Counted from the stretch's first letter, positions 16,780 to 27,258 are shown. The stretch is DNA of 64,000 nucleotides from Butyrivibrio proteoclasticus (GCF_900115735.1 NZ_FOXO01000014.1:45784-109783), one strand, 5' to 3'. Notes: generated by a model not told the origin, from the letters alone. A program made the numbers and translations.

Positions 16780-18543
16780 ATGGATAGCACTTTTCCGAAC
16801 AGGAAACTAAAAACTGTGGCAGCCCTGAAACCTTTTAATTATAATGATCTTATGAAAAACCAAGGAAGAAACAGAGCATATCCTGTTGTACAGATACTTC
16901 GAAAAACACTACTTATTTCCGTGCCAGTTGTTATCATTTTTGTGATAGTAAGTGTCTTTTCATTTTTGGAAATAAGAAAGCAGAATAATCTTGCAGTAGA
17001 GAATGCCGTATCAATATATCAAACAGAATTAACCGAAAGACTTAATGCCATAGAACACTTCGTTCAATGGACTGTTTTCCATGATCCTATCCTGGACAGT
17101 TTTTCCACTGAAGGTCACATGGGGGATTACAGGAAAGCCAGTACTGATCTGAGGCTCCGGGTAAGCGACATGCAGTATTCAACAGGTTCAGAATATATGT
17201 ATTTCTTTTACTGGGATGAAGGAAATCTGTTCATTAATGCCTCTGACATGGCAGTTACCTATGACAGGTACAAGACCATCAGGAAAAGGATAATATCTGA
17301 CGTTTCGCAGGGGCTTACATCAGGCGGTCTATCCTGGATACCTACTGTTATAGGTGGCAAAACCTACCTGTACTACGCAATTACCTATAGCCATAGAACT
17401 TTTGTGTCACTGGTCCCGATAGAAGATCTACTCTCTCCACTGGGCAGTCTGAACCTTGGAAACCACGGCAATATTAAGTTTCAGAACCTCAAAGGTGACA
17501 CCTATTATCAAACTGCAGCCAGCCCCAGCGGATTTTTGGACTACTATTACAACGAGATTGTTTTCCGCGGTGAAGACGCAGGTCTTCCTTTCACTTTAGT
17601 TGTTAACTCAGATATGCTCGGTAACTATGGAAAGATCTTTTTCCTTCAGTTCCTGGTATTTCTAACAGCCCTTACCCTTTCCTTTATCATGGGCGGCTAC
17701 ATTCTTTTGACATATAAAAAAGTCATCCTGCCTATCAGGATCTTTTCCGAAAACCTGTCAAAAATGGACTCACTGTCAGGTGTTGAAGTCACAACCCTTG
17801 ATCTTACTGACGGCAAATTGCAAGAGCTAAATCAAATAAATGACCAGTTCAAAAATCTGATTCATGAAATAACAAGGCTCCGCATCAACATTTACGAAGC
17901 AGAGCTTGACCAGAACAAGTTCAGGATTCACTTTTTGCAGCAGCAGATAAAACCGCACTTTTACTTAAACTGCCTCACTACGATAGACAGCATGTTGAGC
18001 CTTGGAGACGTTAGCGCAGCTCAGAAAATGCTCAGCTTTACCTCCAAGTATTTCAGATATCTTTTTCAGGCAGATAAGGATTTTGTAACACTTAGCAATG
18101 AGATTTCTCACGCGGAAGATTATCTTGATATTCAGATGATGCGCCTATCGGAGGACATTGACTACGACTGCGATATCGATGATTCAAACATGGATGTTCT
18201 TATACCGCCTCTTTTACTTATAACTTTTATCGAAAACATCATCAAACATGCGGATTCCAAGGGGAATGTGTTAAAGATAACAGTCTCCAGCAAAGACCTT
18301 GAAAGGGAAGGCAGCCCTTTTGTTGCCATCTCAATTGCAGACAACGGTCAGGGTTTTCCTGATGAGATCATAGAAAAAATAAAGAACAAGGAAGATCTCA
18401 CAGAAGATGGCAGCCACATCGGAATAACCAACTGCATCAGAAGACTGTCACTTCTATATGACGGGAACTTTGATCTATCTATAGAAAATAGCGTTACGGG
18501 CGGCGCCGTAGTTACTCTGGTGCTCCCAAAGAGGTATCAATAA
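16780..18543 (+). CDS. Sensor histidine kinase, YesM type
   Basis: A 587-residue kinase. A first membrane helix lies near residues 44-64, an extracellular sensing region near 65-285, and a second helix near 288-312, followed by a HAMP-like linker. The His_kinase box QQQIKPHFYLN places the phosphorylated His near 393. The ATPase domain shows an N-box (ENIIKHAD, near 484) and a G-box (DNGQGF, near 521). The next gene, its response regulator, begins directly after. It is divergent from the sugar importer, so it presumably senses the sugar or its binding protein. No clear ribosome binding site precedes the chosen ATG, so the exact start is uncertain. Confidence 0.88.
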   Translation: MDSTFPNRKLKTVAALKPFNYNDLMKNQGRNRAYPVVQILRKTLLISVPVVIIFVIVSVFSFLEIRKQNNLAVENAVSIYQTELTERLNAIEHFVQWTVFHDPILDSFSTEGHMGDYRKASTDLRLRVSDMQYSTGSEYMYFFYWDEGNLFINASDMAVTYDRYKTIRKRIISDVSQGLTSGGLSWIPTVIGGKTYLYYAITYSHRTFVSLVPIEDLLSPLGSLNLGNHGNIKFQNLKGDTYYQTAASPSGFLDYYYNEIVFRGEDAGLPFTLVVNSDMLGNYGKIFFLQFLVFLTALTLSFIMGGYILLTYKKVILPIRIFSENLSKMDSLSGVEVTTLDLTDGKLQELNQINDQFKNLIHEITRLRINIYEAELDQNKFRIHFLQQQIKPHFYLNCLTTIDSMLSLGDVSAAQKMLSFTSKYFRYLFQADKDFVTLSNEISHAEDYLDIQMMRLSEDIDYDCDIDDSNMDVLIPPLLLITFIENIIKHADSKGNVLKITVSSKDLEREGSPFVAISIADNGQGFPDEIIEKIKNKEDLTEDGSHIGITNCIRRLSLLYDGNFDLSIENSVTGGAVVTLVLPKRYQ

Positions 18544-19278
18544 ATGAATGTTTTACTTGTGGACGATGACCGCTTTGTTATTGCAGCGCTCCAAAAAGGA
18601 ATCGCCTGGGAAAGTCTCGGATTTACTGAAGTTTTCACAGCAGGCGAGATCAATTCGGCAAAAGAAATAATTAATTCAAATAGAATAGACCTGCTCCTTA
18701 GCGACATCGATATGCCGCATGGTACAGGCCTGGATCTTCTGAGCTTTTTGCGCGAGCAGGGAAACAAGGTCCCAACTATCTTTTTAACTAACTATGCAGA
18801 TTTTTCTTACGCCCAAAAGGCAATTGAGCTCAAGAGTTTTCACTATTTTTTAAAGCCAATTGACTATGCAGAGCTGACCCGTATCATCAAAAAAGCAATA
18901 AAGGAAGCCTATGATAATGAGCCTTCCGAAAGCTCATTTTACAAGCTTGATACATCTGATACAGAATCGGCGCAGAAGGCTCTTTTAGCATATGTTGACG
19001 AGCATTTTAAAGAAGAAATAAGCAGAGAGCAGCTTTCTGAAATGTTCTTTTTTGATCCGGATTACATCACTAAAATATTCAAAAAAGAGACAGGCTTTAG
19101 CTACAAAAATTACGTCTTGCAAAAGCGCCTGTCCCTTGCAAAAAAACTTTTAACTGAAACAGATTATTCAATTCACGATATCGCACTCCACGTCGGGTAC
19201 GATAATTACTCATATTTTACCAGACTCTTTAAAAAGAGCTTTGGAATGACGCCGGTGGAATTCAGAAACCTTAAATAA
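18544..19278 (+). CDS. Response regulator with AraC-type DNA-binding domain, YesN type
   Basis: A 244-residue protein. The receiver domain (1-120) has the acidic pair in LLVDDDR, the phosphoacceptor Asp in SDIDMP near residue 55, and the conserved Lys in YFLKPID near 104. The C-terminal AraC domain (about 145-244) has two helix-turn-helix motifs, ISREQLSEMFFFDPDYITKI and YSIHDIALHVGYDNYSYF. It follows the kinase with no gap and should activate the divergent importer and GH31 operon. It is shorter than many YesN proteins, lacking the long linker. Its stop codon is only 4 bp from that of the convergent feoAB gene, with no terminator between. Confidence 0.9.
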   Translation: MNVLLVDDDRFVIAALQKGIAWESLGFTEVFTAGEINSAKEIINSNRIDLLLSDIDMPHGTGLDLLSFLREQGNKVPTIFLTNYADFSYAQKAIELKSFHYFLKPIDYAELTRIIKKAIKEAYDNEPSESSFYKLDTSDTESAQKALLAYVDEHFKEEISREQLSEMFFFDPDYITKIFKKETGFSYKNYVLQKRLSLAKKLLTETDYSIHDIALHVGYDNYSYFTRLFKKSFGMTPVEFRNLK

Positions 19279-19282
19279 GATG

Positions 19283-21640
19283 TCAAATCCCCATCAGCAT
19301 TCCTATGTAATAGACTATAAATGCTGCGATCCACGCAACTACACACTGCCACAGAACAACGATAGCAGCCCATCGTCTTCCCATCTCCCTGCCAATTGCA
19401 GCAACAGCCGCAACGCATGGAGTATAAACAAGTGAAAAGACAAGAAGGCTTACTGCAGACAAAGTGCTTATAGCAGCAGAAACGCCGCCTGCTTCGTCAA
19501 ACAATACTTCCAAAACTGATACCACACTCTCTTTTGCCATGAAACCGCTTATGAGAGATGTGCATATTCTGAAATCCCCAAGGCCAATTGGTTTGAAGAT
19601 AGGAACCAGAATTCCGGCAATTGATGCAAGCATGCTATCCTTGGTGCTGTCCACAAGTTCCAGATGGAAATCAAAGCTCTTGAAGAACCACACAACTATT
19701 GAAGCCAGCATAATAACTGAAAATGCCCTCTGAATGAAATCTTTTGACTTTTCCCACATCAGCTGCATTACACTTCTGGCACTGGGCATGCGGTAATTTG
19801 GAAGTTCCATAACAAATGGGACTGCTTCGCCCTTAAACAAAGTCTTTTTATATATCAAAGAAACTATAATTCCCAGCATGATTCCCAGAAAATACAGCGC
19901 CGTTATTACAAGCCATCCCTTATCAGGGAAAAATGCTGCCACAAAGAACGCATAAATAGGTAGTTTTGCTGTACAACTCATGAAAGGAGTAAGAAGGATC
20001 GTCATTTTCCTGTCTCTGTCACTTGGAAGGGTTCTCGTCGACATTACCGCCGGAACCGTACATCCAAAGCCGATCAAAAGCGGAACGATACTTCTTCCGG
20101 AAAGTCCTATTCTCCTAAGGAGCTGGTCCATAAAGAATGCAACTCTTGCGATATATCCACTGTCTTCAAGAAGTGATAAGAACAAGAATATTGTAACGAT
20201 TATAGGCAAAAAGCTAAGGACACTTCCCACACCTTCAAAAATACCATCAACCACAAGACTGTGAATTGCTGCATTAACTCCTGCCTGCGTCATGGCATTG
20301 TCTACAAGGCCTGTCAATGCACTAACTCCCGTTTCGATAAGTCCCTGTAAAAAAGCTCCGATCACATTAAAGGTCAAAAAGAAAATAGATGCCATAACAA
20401 GAATAAACACCGGAATAGCAGTAAATCTGCCGGTAAGGACTTTGTCTATTTTCTGGCTTCTTATCTGCTCCTTGCTCTGATGAGGTTTTACAAGGCATTC
20501 ATCGCATATCCTGCGGATAAAAGAAAATCTCATATCCGCGATGGCTGCTGCCCTGTCAAGGCCTCTTTCTGCCTCCATCTGCCTTGTGATATGTTCAAGC
20601 GTCTCTTTTTCATTATTATCGAGACTTAGCTTATCAATTATGAGCTGATCTCCCTCTATTGCCTTATTGGCCGCAAATCTCAAAGGAAGCTCCGCTGTTT
20701 TAGCATGATCCTGTATGAGATGCATAACTGCATGGATACATCTGTGAACAGCGCCGCCATTATCATTTTCATCACAAAAATCCTGACGGCCCGGTCTCTC
20801 CTGATAGTGGGCTATGTGCATGGCATGGCGTACCAGCTCATCAATTCCTTCATTCTTGGCTGCAGAAATAGGAACAACAGGAACTCCAAGCATACTCTCC
20901 ATAAGGTTGATATCAACCGTTCCACCATTGCCCCTAAGTTCATCCATCATGTTAAGGGCAATTACGACAGGGATGTCCATTTCAAGAAGCTGCATAGTCA
21001 GATATAGATTTCTCTCCATGTTTGTGGCATCCACAATGTTGATGATTGCCTCAGGCTCTTCCTCAAGCACAAAGTTCCTGCTGACAAGCTCTTCACTGGA
21101 ATATGGAGACATGGAATATATTCCGGGAAGGTCCGTTATCATTGTATTTTTTTGTCCGAGTATTGAACCGTCCTTACGGTCCACAGTTACTCCAGGGAAA
21201 TTACCAACGTGCTGATTAGCACCTGTCAGTTGATTGAAAAGAGTCGTCTTTCCACAGTTCTGGTTACCTACAAGAGCAAATGTCAAAAGAGCTGTATCCG
21301 GCAAAGGATTGCCGCTTCCCTTGGGATGATACTTACCTTCCTCACCAAGCCCCGGGTGATCGATCTTTTTTGAATTCTTTTTTGACTGTCCTGCTTTACC
21401 AAGCTCTTTTTCCTCTGAAAGCTTAGTCACCTGAATTTTCTCAGCGTCAGCAAGACGAAGCGTGAGCTCATACCCATGGATCCTAAGTTCCATAGGATCA
21501 CCTAAAGGCGCAAGTTTAACAAGTGTAACTTCCGCCCCGGGTATAACTCCCATATCCAGAAAATGTTGGCGAAGAGCTCCCTCTCCGCCAACAACATCAA
21601 TTCGTGCACTTTCACCAATAAGTAAATCTTTTATTGTCAC
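19283..21640 (-). CDS. feoB: FeoA-FeoB fusion, ferrous iron transporter
   Basis: A 785-residue fusion. Residues 1-75 are a FeoA domain (SH3-like, LRQHFLDMGVIPGAEVTLVK). A charged linker and the FeoB G-protein domain follow: G1 GNQNCGKTTL, G2 region GNFPGVTVDRKDG, G3 DLPGIYS, G4 NMMDEL. The membrane part has about eight helices and the two Gate motifs, including LIGFGCTVPAVMSTRTL and the Cys in PFMSCTAKLPIY. It imports Fe2+ across the membrane in a GTP-dependent way. FeoA is usually a separate gene, and the fusion fixes the stoichiometry. The start is GTG with GAGAG upstream. No Fur-like box was recognised upstream. Confidence 0.93.
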   Translation of the reverse strand: MTIKDLLIGESARIDVVGGEGALRQHFLDMGVIPGAEVTLVKLAPLGDPMELRIHGYELTLRLADAEKIQVTKLSEEKELGKAGQSKKNSKKIDHPGLGEEGKYHPKGSGNPLPDTALLTFALVGNQNCGKTTLFNQLTGANQHVGNFPGVTVDRKDGSILGQKNTMITDLPGIYSMSPYSSEELVSRNFVLEEEPEAIINIVDATNMERNLYLTMQLLEMDIPVVIALNMMDELRGNGGTVDINLMESMLGVPVVPISAAKNEGIDELVRHAMHIAHYQERPGRQDFCDENDNGGAVHRCIHAVMHLIQDHAKTAELPLRFAANKAIEGDQLIIDKLSLDNNEKETLEHITRQMEAERGLDRAAAIADMRFSFIRRICDECLVKPHQSKEQIRSQKIDKVLTGRFTAIPVFILVMASIFFLTFNVIGAFLQGLIETGVSALTGLVDNAMTQAGVNAAIHSLVVDGIFEGVGSVLSFLPIIVTIFLFLSLLEDSGYIARVAFFMDQLLRRIGLSGRSIVPLLIGFGCTVPAVMSTRTLPSDRDRKMTILLTPFMSCTAKLPIYAFFVAAFFPDKGWLVITALYFLGIMLGIIVSLIYKKTLFKGEAVPFVMELPNYRMPSARSVMQLMWEKSKDFIQRAFSVIMLASIVVWFFKSFDFHLELVDSTKDSMLASIAGILVPIFKPIGLGDFRICTSLISGFMAKESVVSVLEVLFDEAGGVSAAISTLSAVSLLVFSLVYTPCVAAVAAIGREMGRRWAAIVVLWQCVVAWIAAFIVYYIGMLMGI

Positions 21641-21711
21641 TTCAATTTCTCTCTTTCATTAAGGAAACATGGGTGTTTTATGTTAAGTGCAAGCCTTTTA
21701 TTTTAGTAATA

Positions 21712-24021
21712 TCAGCCAAGATGCCAGATGTCTCTGTTGTATTCAGCGATTGTTCTGTCTGATGAGAAGTATCCGGCCTTAGCTATATTGGTAAGCATCA
21801 TCTTTTTCCACTTATCGCGGTTCTCGTAATCAGCGAAAATCTCGTCTTTCTTGGCAATATAGCTCTCAAGGTCAATAAGTGTCATGAACCAGTCCTTGTT
21901 AAGAAGCTCGTTGTAAAGTCTCTCAAGATTCTCTTTATGTCCAACCTTAAGGCACTCTTTACTTACGATGAAATCTACAGCTTCCTTTATAACAGGGCTC
22001 TTCTTATAGTAATCCTTTGAAACGTAATCAGCCTTCTTGTAATGCTTAATAACTTCGTCAGCACTGATACCAAAGATATAGATATTGTCGTCACCAACAA
22101 GCTCATGGATCTCAACATTGGCACCGTCATCAGTTCCAAGAGTAACTGCTCCGTTAAGCATGAACTTCATGTTACTTGTTCCTGAAGCCTCTTTTGATGC
22201 AAGAGAAATCTGCTCTGAAACATCACAGGCAGGAATAAGCTTTTCAGCGTAGCTTACGTTGTAGTTTTCTACCATAACAACCTTCATATACTTATTTACA
22301 TCAGGATCATTGTTGATGATTTCCTGAAGCACAAGTATAAGGTGAATAATGTCTTTTGCAATAACATATGCAGGTGCAGCCTTAGCGCCAAATATGAATG
22401 TAAGCGGTCTTACAGGCTTCTTGCCACCCTTTATTTCGAGATATTTATGGATGATATAAAGAGCATTCATCTGCTGTCTCTTGTACTCATGGAGTCTCTT
22501 TACCTGAATATCAAAGATTGAATCAGGGTCAACTTCAACATTCTCATGATCCTTGAGATAAGAAGCAAGCTCTTTCTTTTTGTCCATCTTAATCTCTTCA
22601 AGTTTATCAAGAACTTCCGGATTGTCAATGTGCTCTAAGAGCTTTTCAAGTTTATTTGCATCCTTCTTAAAGCCATCTCCGATTGTCTCTGAAAGGAAAT
22701 CAGCAAGTGGATGGTTACATGAAAGAAGCCATCTACGGAATGTGATACCGTTTGTCTTATTGTTGAACTTCTCAGGATAGATCTTGTAGAAGTCGTTGAG
22801 TTCGCTGTCCTTAAGAATATCGGTATGGATAGCAGCAACACCATTTATTGAGAAGCCATAGTGGATATCGATAAATGCCATGTGAACCTTTTTATCTTTG
22901 TCGATGATCTGAACCTTAGGGTTCTTGTACTTAGCCTTGATTCTCTTATCAAGCTCTTTAATATAAGGAACAAGCTGTGGAACTACCTTCTCAAGATACT
23001 TAAGCGGCCATGTCTCAAGAGCCTCTGCAAGGATAGTGTGGTTTGTATATGCACATGTCTTGCTGACTACATTTATAGCTTCATCGATATTAAATGCCTT
23101 TTCCTCAACAAGAATTCTGATAAGTTCAGGAATGATCATTGTTGGGTGAGTATCATTGATCTGAATTACTGCATGTTTGTGAAGCTCATGAAGATCGTAC
23201 TGACGCTCTTTCTGCTCACGAAGGATAAGCTGTGCAGCGTTTGATACAAGGAAATACTCCTGATAAATTCTAAGAAGATTTCCTGCCTCATCAGAGTCAT
23301 CGGGATAAAGGAAAAGAGTGAGGTTCTTGTCAATCTTAGTCTTATCGAAATCAATTCCTTTTTTTACAAGGCTCTCATCTACTGATTCTATATCAAAGAG
23401 GCGAAGCTTGTTTACTCCTGTGTCGTAGCCAACAACGTTCATATTGTAAAGACGAGAAACAACTTTTTTATCACCAAAAGCTACTTCAAAAGTAGTATCT
23501 GTCTTTTCAAGCCATGAATTCTCCTCGATCCAATCGTTCTTTTCAGCGCACTGAAGATGATCCTTAAATACCTGTTTGAAAAGTCCAAAGTGATAGTTAA
23601 GACCAATTCCCTCTCCTGCAAGACCTAATGTTGCAATAGAATCAAGGAAGCAGGCAGCAAGTCTTCCAAGTCCGCCATTTCCAAGTGATGGCTCTGGCTC
23701 GCACTCTTCAACTTTAGAAAGGTCCTTGCCATTCTTTTCAAGAATAGCCTTAACTCTGTCATAAACTCTGAGGTTAATAAGATTGTTGGAGAGAAGCTTA
23801 CCGATAAGGAACTCCATAGAGATGTAGTAAACTTTCTTTTCTCCGTTGTAAACTTCAGCCACATCCATAAGGCGTGAAGACATCTCTAAAAGTATGTAGT
23901 AAGTCTCCTGATCTGTACATTCTTTAATTGTCTTGCCGAATTTCTCATCAGCAATTCCCTCAAGCTGCTCCTCGAGGTTGAGTACAAGTACGTCGCGTTG
24001 CATGTTTGTGTGCTTGGACAT
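21712..24021 (-). CDS. glgP: Glycogen/maltodextrin phosphorylase
   Basis: A 769-residue GT35 phosphorylase that releases glucose-1-phosphate from alpha-1,4-glucans by phosphorolysis. The active-site stretch [15 protein letters not shown] lies near residue 110, and the pyridoxal-phosphate lysine is in [17 protein letters not shown] near residue 615. The C-terminal end IWHLG is in place, so the protein seems complete. Two perfect GAAAACGTTTTC palindromes lie in its promoter region, and a LacI regulator lies 316 bp upstream on the same strand, which suggests repression when maltose or glucans are absent. Ribosome binding site GAGGAG. Whether it prefers glycogen or maltodextrin cannot be decided. 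Confidence 0.93.
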   Translation of the reverse strand: MSKHTNMQRDVLVLNLEEQLEGIADEKFGKTIKECTDQETYYILLEMSSRLMDVAEVYNGEKKVYYISMEFLIGKLLSNNLINLRVYDRVKAILEKNGKDLSKVEECEPEPSLGNGGLGRLAACFLDSIATLGLAGEGIGLNYHFGLFKQVFKDHLQCAEKNDWIEENSWLEKTDTTFEVAFGDKKVVSRLYNMNVVGYDTGVNKLRLFDIESVDESLVKKGIDFDKTKIDKNLTLFLYPDDSDEAGNLLRIYQEYFLVSNAAQLILREQKERQYDLHELHKHAVIQINDTHPTMIIPELIRILVEEKAFNIDEAINVVSKTCAYTNHTILAEALETWPLKYLEKVVPQLVPYIKELDKRIKAKYKNPKVQIIDKDKKVHMAFIDIHYGFSINGVAAIHTDILKDSELNDFYKIYPEKFNNKTNGITFRRWLLSCNHPLADFLSETIGDGFKKDANKLEKLLEHIDNPEVLDKLEEIKMDKKKELASYLKDHENVEVDPDSIFDIQVKRLHEYKRQQMNALYIIHKYLEIKGGKKPVRPLTFIFGAKAAPAYVIAKDIIHLILVLQEIINNDPDVNKYMKVVMVENYNVSYAEKLIPACDVSEQISLASKEASGTSNMKFMLNGAVTLGTDDGANVEIHELVGDDNIYIFGISADEVIKHYKKADYVSKDYYKKSPVIKEAVDFIVSKECLKVGHKENLERLYNELLNKDWFMTLIDLESYIAKKDEIFADYENRDKWKKMMLTNIAKAGYFSSDRTIAEYNRDIWHLG

Positions 24022-24057
24022 TTTTCTTTCTCCTCTCGTTAATAAACCGTGTTTACG

Positions 24058-24111
24058 GAAAACGTTTTCTTTATCTTTTATGTGTTAAGATTATCATAGG
24101 AAAACGTTTTC
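24058..24111 (-). promoter_or_regulatory. Two LacI-type operators in the glgP promoter
   Basis: GAAAACGTTTTC occurs perfectly at 24058-24069 and at 24100-24111, bracketing a TATGATAAT sequence that could be the -10 region. The related dyad GGAAATCGTTTTCC sits before the adjacent LacI gene. Two sites 42 bp apart (about four helical turns) suit looping or cooperative repression. Confidence 0.75.
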
Positions 24112-24179
24112 TGCAAGTATTTTTTCCCGATAATTAAATAAAATATTTAAAGCACCGCTAATGGTGCGGGTTTCTGAAA

Positions 24180-24333
24180 TTTAGTTCAAAAAGTCATACA
24201 TTCTTGAATCAACAATTCAAGAATGCATCAACCAAGCCAATTTAAATCGACTTTGTCGATGAGGCTTGGTTGACTCTTCACTCATATTCTCACGAAATCC
24301 GCAGTATATGCGGATTTCTGGAATTTAGTTCAA
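24180..24333. repeat. Multi-hairpin repeat, copy 2 (inverted)
   Basis: Read on the minus strand this matches 10730-10868 with few differences: TTGAACTAAATTCCAGAAA, a perfect AAATCCGCA/TGCGGATTT hairpin, the CCAAGCC/GGCTTGG stem enclosing TCGAC/GTCGA, and a CATTCTTGAAT/ATTCAAGAATG hairpin. The phrase GACNTCTTGAACTAAATT is repeated at both ends (near 24330 and 24190), and the GGGGACGG ends of copy 1 are absent. It follows directly on the stop codon of the LacI gene. Confidence 0.75.
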
Positions 24334-24337
24334 GATG

Positions 24338-25327
24338 TCATACAATAATATCTTCGTACTTTATACGTACAAGTTCATGCTTTATTGTAACTTTTCGTCC
24401 ATTCTCGCCTGACATCAATCTATTGAGCTCACATATAGCCTTTTCAGATATCTTTGTAAAGTCCTGTTTTACTGTATTCATCTGCTTTCCCACATATCCC
24501 ATAAGGATGATCCCGTCAAATCCACAAACCGGTCTGAATATATCCATATCAATAAGGGCCTTCATTGCCCCGATTGCCATCATATCCGAAGCACACACTA
24601 CGCAGTCAGCATTTTTAGCAAAGCGCATTGTGAGTTCTCTTGCCCTGAGTTCTGAAAACTGTCCATTCCTTACGGTGAGTTTCAGATTCTTTTCCTCGCA
24701 CAGTTTCTTAATTCCCAAAAGCCTGTCCTTAGTGACATAGCCAGTGTCTTCCCCTGCGAGGTATAATACCTTTTTACACTTGTTCTCGATAATAGTCTTT
24801 TTGGCAACGTCATACTGAGCCTTTACATGATCAACGCTAACTGAAGAAGTTGAATCATTTACCATCGGCGCATCAACTACGACCATTTTGAAATGTCCAC
24901 TATCTATGAGCTTGTGAATAACTTTGTCTTTTGTAGTCATGCCATATACAATGATTCCTCTTATTCCCTGGGATTCGAAGTAACTTGTGACCTCTTCTAC
25001 AGTCATGTCCTCTATCATTGAAGCAAACACAGTAATAACATCCAACTGCAGCTCTTTTGCCTTATGAACTGCCCCGGAAATATACCGCATATTTATCTCA
25101 TCACTTGCCTGCGTACTTAAACTGAGTTTTATCAAAAGTGCAACTCTTCCTGTCTTTTTGGAAGATAATGACACAGCCACTGCATTAGGTACAAATCCCA
25201 ACCTGTCTACGACTTCATTGACCTTATTTTTGGTCTTCTCACTTACATTGGGATAATTGTTTAAAACCTTTGAAACTGTTGAAATAGCCACTCCGGCTTC
25301 TTTTGCAACATCTTTTATCGATACCAT
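24338..25327 (-). CDS. LacI-family repressor, probable regulator of glgP
   Basis: A 329-residue LacI/GalR protein. The DNA-binding head is residues 1-50: SIKDVAKEAGVAISTVSKVLNN and the hinge LGFVPNAVAVSLSSK. A periplasmic-binding-protein-like sensor domain follows, with GIIVYGMTT and VVCASDMMAIGAMKALIDM strands. It lies upstream of glgP on the same strand. Its own promoter has GGAAATCGTTTTCC and the glgP promoter has two GAAAACGTTTTC sites, so autoregulation and control of glgP are both likely. The effector is probably maltose or a maltodextrin (inference). Confidence 0.88.
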   Translation of the reverse strand: MVSIKDVAKEAGVAISTVSKVLNNYPNVSEKTKNKVNEVVDRLGFVPNAVAVSLSSKKTGRVALLIKLSLSTQASDEINMRYISGAVHKAKELQLDVITVFASMIEDMTVEEVTSYFESQGIRGIIVYGMTTKDKVIHKLIDSGHFKMVVVDAPMVNDSTSSVSVDHVKAQYDVAKKTIIENKCKKVLYLAGEDTGYVTKDRLLGIKKLCEEKNLKLTVRNGQFSELRARELTMRFAKNADCVVCASDMMAIGAMKALIDMDIFRPVCGFDGIILMGYVGKQMNTVKQDFTKISEKAICELNRLMSGENGRKVTIKHELVRIKYEDIIV

Positions 25328-25396
25328 TTTTCCCCGCCTGAAATGTAATGTTTATTCTTCTTATTCATTGATACCACAATATATCACGCACCTAGG

Positions 25397-25410
25397 AAAT
25401 CGTTTTCCAT
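25397..25410 (-). promoter_or_regulatory. LacI-type operator upstream of the LacI gene
   Basis: GGAAATCGTTTTCC is a 14-bp dyad with one central deviation and shares the outer half-sites of the glgP operators. Confidence 0.6.
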
Positions 25411-26343
25411 GCCAATTAATCATATCTTCTTAGGCATAATTTGTCCATTAAAAAAGCATAAAAAAACTAATACAAATTCCGATGCTATTATCATTTATAC
25501 GGGAAATAAGGATTCGGAAATACATAGTGTCAGATTTGACTACTTAGGTTTTTTGCTGTATATTGAACAACGATTTCTGGTTTACATCATAATTTTTGAT
25601 GATCATTAATTCGAAATATTGGCAATGTAGTTTAATATCTTTTTCATTGCTGATGATTCCCAATAAAACATCCAAACAGAGCATTATAGTAACTATTTTG
25701 TTTCTATCTATCATAGCTATTATATTATTGCTCTACCAATATTGCAGAAATTGATAATTGAAGAGGTGTTACCTTGATTATTGCAATGTAAGCTTGTAAG
25801 CACTGCTGAGGCATAGTTATCTTCAAACAGCCTATTTTTCTCTTTGAGCATTTTTCAACAGAGCACAGCTAGCGAGTTTTTTGCTTTAAGCCAGCGAAAT
25901 ACTTATTTTGTTTTTCAGACCATTTAATAGATGATCATAAAGTGCAGAAGTAAAATGCTTGGTTTCTAGGATTCAAATGAGATTTTTATAAATTTAGCCG
26001 AAGAAAGGAACTTGGCTTTTAGGATTCAAATGAGATTTTTATATATTTAGCCGAAGAAAGGAACTTGATTTTTAGGATTCAAATGAAAAATTGACAAAAA
26101 GCGCCGAAATTAAAGGCAAGTTTTTTCGTATTAGAATTGAGATTATTAAAATATGATCCGTAAAGTAATGCTAAAAAATATGGCTTCAAACAGATAAATT
26201 GCTAGAAAAGGCCGAAAGCAAGGAGTAAATTCTACGGATTATAAATGATAAAAAGATAAATGAAGCCGTGAAAGAATTATTCTGCCATTTAAGACAAATT
26301 AGAACAGAAATCAAAAATGATAATGAATAAAAGGAGTTAATAA
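25411..26343. other. AT-rich intergenic region
   Basis: More than 900 bp with no credible gene. Short open frames lack ribosome binding sites. It is more AT-rich than its surroundings and contains the 53-bp repeats that run up to the nuclease-like gene. It may be an insertion with the gene at 26344. Confidence 0.5.
25958..26100. repeat. 53-bp tandem repeat
   Basis: Two nearly identical units (25958-26010 and 26011-26063) contain GGATTCAAATGAGATTTTTAT and TTTAGCCGAAGAAAGGAAC. A third diverges after GGATTCAAATGA. Weaker echoes (GCCGAAA..AAGG, GGATT..AAATGA) continue to about 26270. The period is not a multiple of three, so this is not coding repeat. Confidence 0.75.
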
Positions 26344-27138
26344 ATGATTGGATTAAAGAAGCAATTGTTAGATGAAATGACAAAACTTGAGAGAATAAAG
26401 CATATACTTGACGAAAGACTTCAAGATGTTCCAGAGGGGAGATTGCGAATATCATCGACAGGAAAGTATACTCAGTATTATCTTTGTACTAGTAATAATT
26501 CTAGAAATGGCAATTATATGCCAAAAGAAAAGCAGTCGGATATTCGTGCGTTAGCCCAAAAAGCGTATGATAAAAAGCTTAAAAAGCTTATAGACAAAAG
26601 AGTGAAACAATTTCAACAAATAGCCAATGATTATGCGGATGACGAAATAGATGCTATTTATGCGCATCTTACTCCGAGGCGTAAGGAGCTGGTCGTACCT
26701 ATTCAAGCCACCTATGAACAGCTAGTTAAGAAGTGGAAATCTATTCCATATGAGGGAAAAGCTTTTAAGGAAGGTATGGTTGAGATATATACTAAAAAGG
26801 GAGAAAGGGTTAGATCTAAATCAGAGAAAATTTTAGCAGATATGTTCTATGACAGAGGAATTGAATATAAATACGAATGTCCTCTTTATCTAAAAGGTTA
26901 TGGTGTTGTGTATCCAGATTTTACCTTTCTAAGCAAGAAAACAAATGAGGAATTATATTGGGAACATGAAGGAAGAATGGACGATCCTGCGTATGTTGAT
27001 AAAGCAATCCGGAAGATTGACGTGTATGCAAAAAATGGTATATTATCCGGAGAACGTTTGATTTTAACTTATGAATCATCAAAGTATTCTCTCAATTTAT
27101 CAATTGTAGAAAAGTTGATAAATACTTATCTGCTGTAA
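26344..27138 (+). CDS. Predicted PD-(D/E)XK-like nuclease, function unknown
   Basis: A 264-residue soluble protein with a clear ribosome binding site (AAGGAG, 8 nt). The N-terminal half is a charged helical region, probably coiled coil (residues 1-25 and 65-100). The C-terminal half reads like a restriction-endonuclease fold: VRSKSEKILADMFYDRGIEY near 155-175 (helix with Glu), YPDFTFL near 196-202 (Asp), and ELYWEHEGRMDD near 208-219, where the usual E-x-K is replaced by E-H-E. This pattern is known in many DNA-repair and defence nucleases, but I cannot name the family. It stands alone in an AT-rich stretch. DNA cleavage is inferred from motifs only. Confidence 0.6.
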   Translation: MIGLKKQLLDEMTKLERIKHILDERLQDVPEGRLRISSTGKYTQYYLCTSNNSRNGNYMPKEKQSDIRALAQKAYDKKLKKLIDKRVKQFQQIANDYADDEIDAIYAHLTPRRKELVVPIQATYEQLVKKWKSIPYEGKAFKEGMVEIYTKKGERVRSKSEKILADMFYDRGIEYKYECPLYLKGYGVVYPDFTFLSKKTNEELYWEHEGRMDDPAYVDKAIRKIDVYAKNGILSGERLILTYESSKYSLNLSIVEKLINTYLL

Positions 27139-27258
27139 ATATTTAAATATCTTTAATGATGCACTTAAAGCATAAAATGGAAAAAATCCGCCTTCTTACG
27201 AGGTTTCCAGATTATGTAAAGAGACTATCAGAACTACGTAAATTAGAATTTCGACTGG

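Noticed and set aside
25409..25609. 66-codon frame after the LacI operator
   Set aside because: No ribosome binding site and composition like the surrounding AT-rich intergenic DNA.
26186..26455. 89-codon minus-strand frame across the start of the nuclease-like gene
   Set aside because: It overlaps the well-supported plus-strand gene start and has no ribosome binding site.
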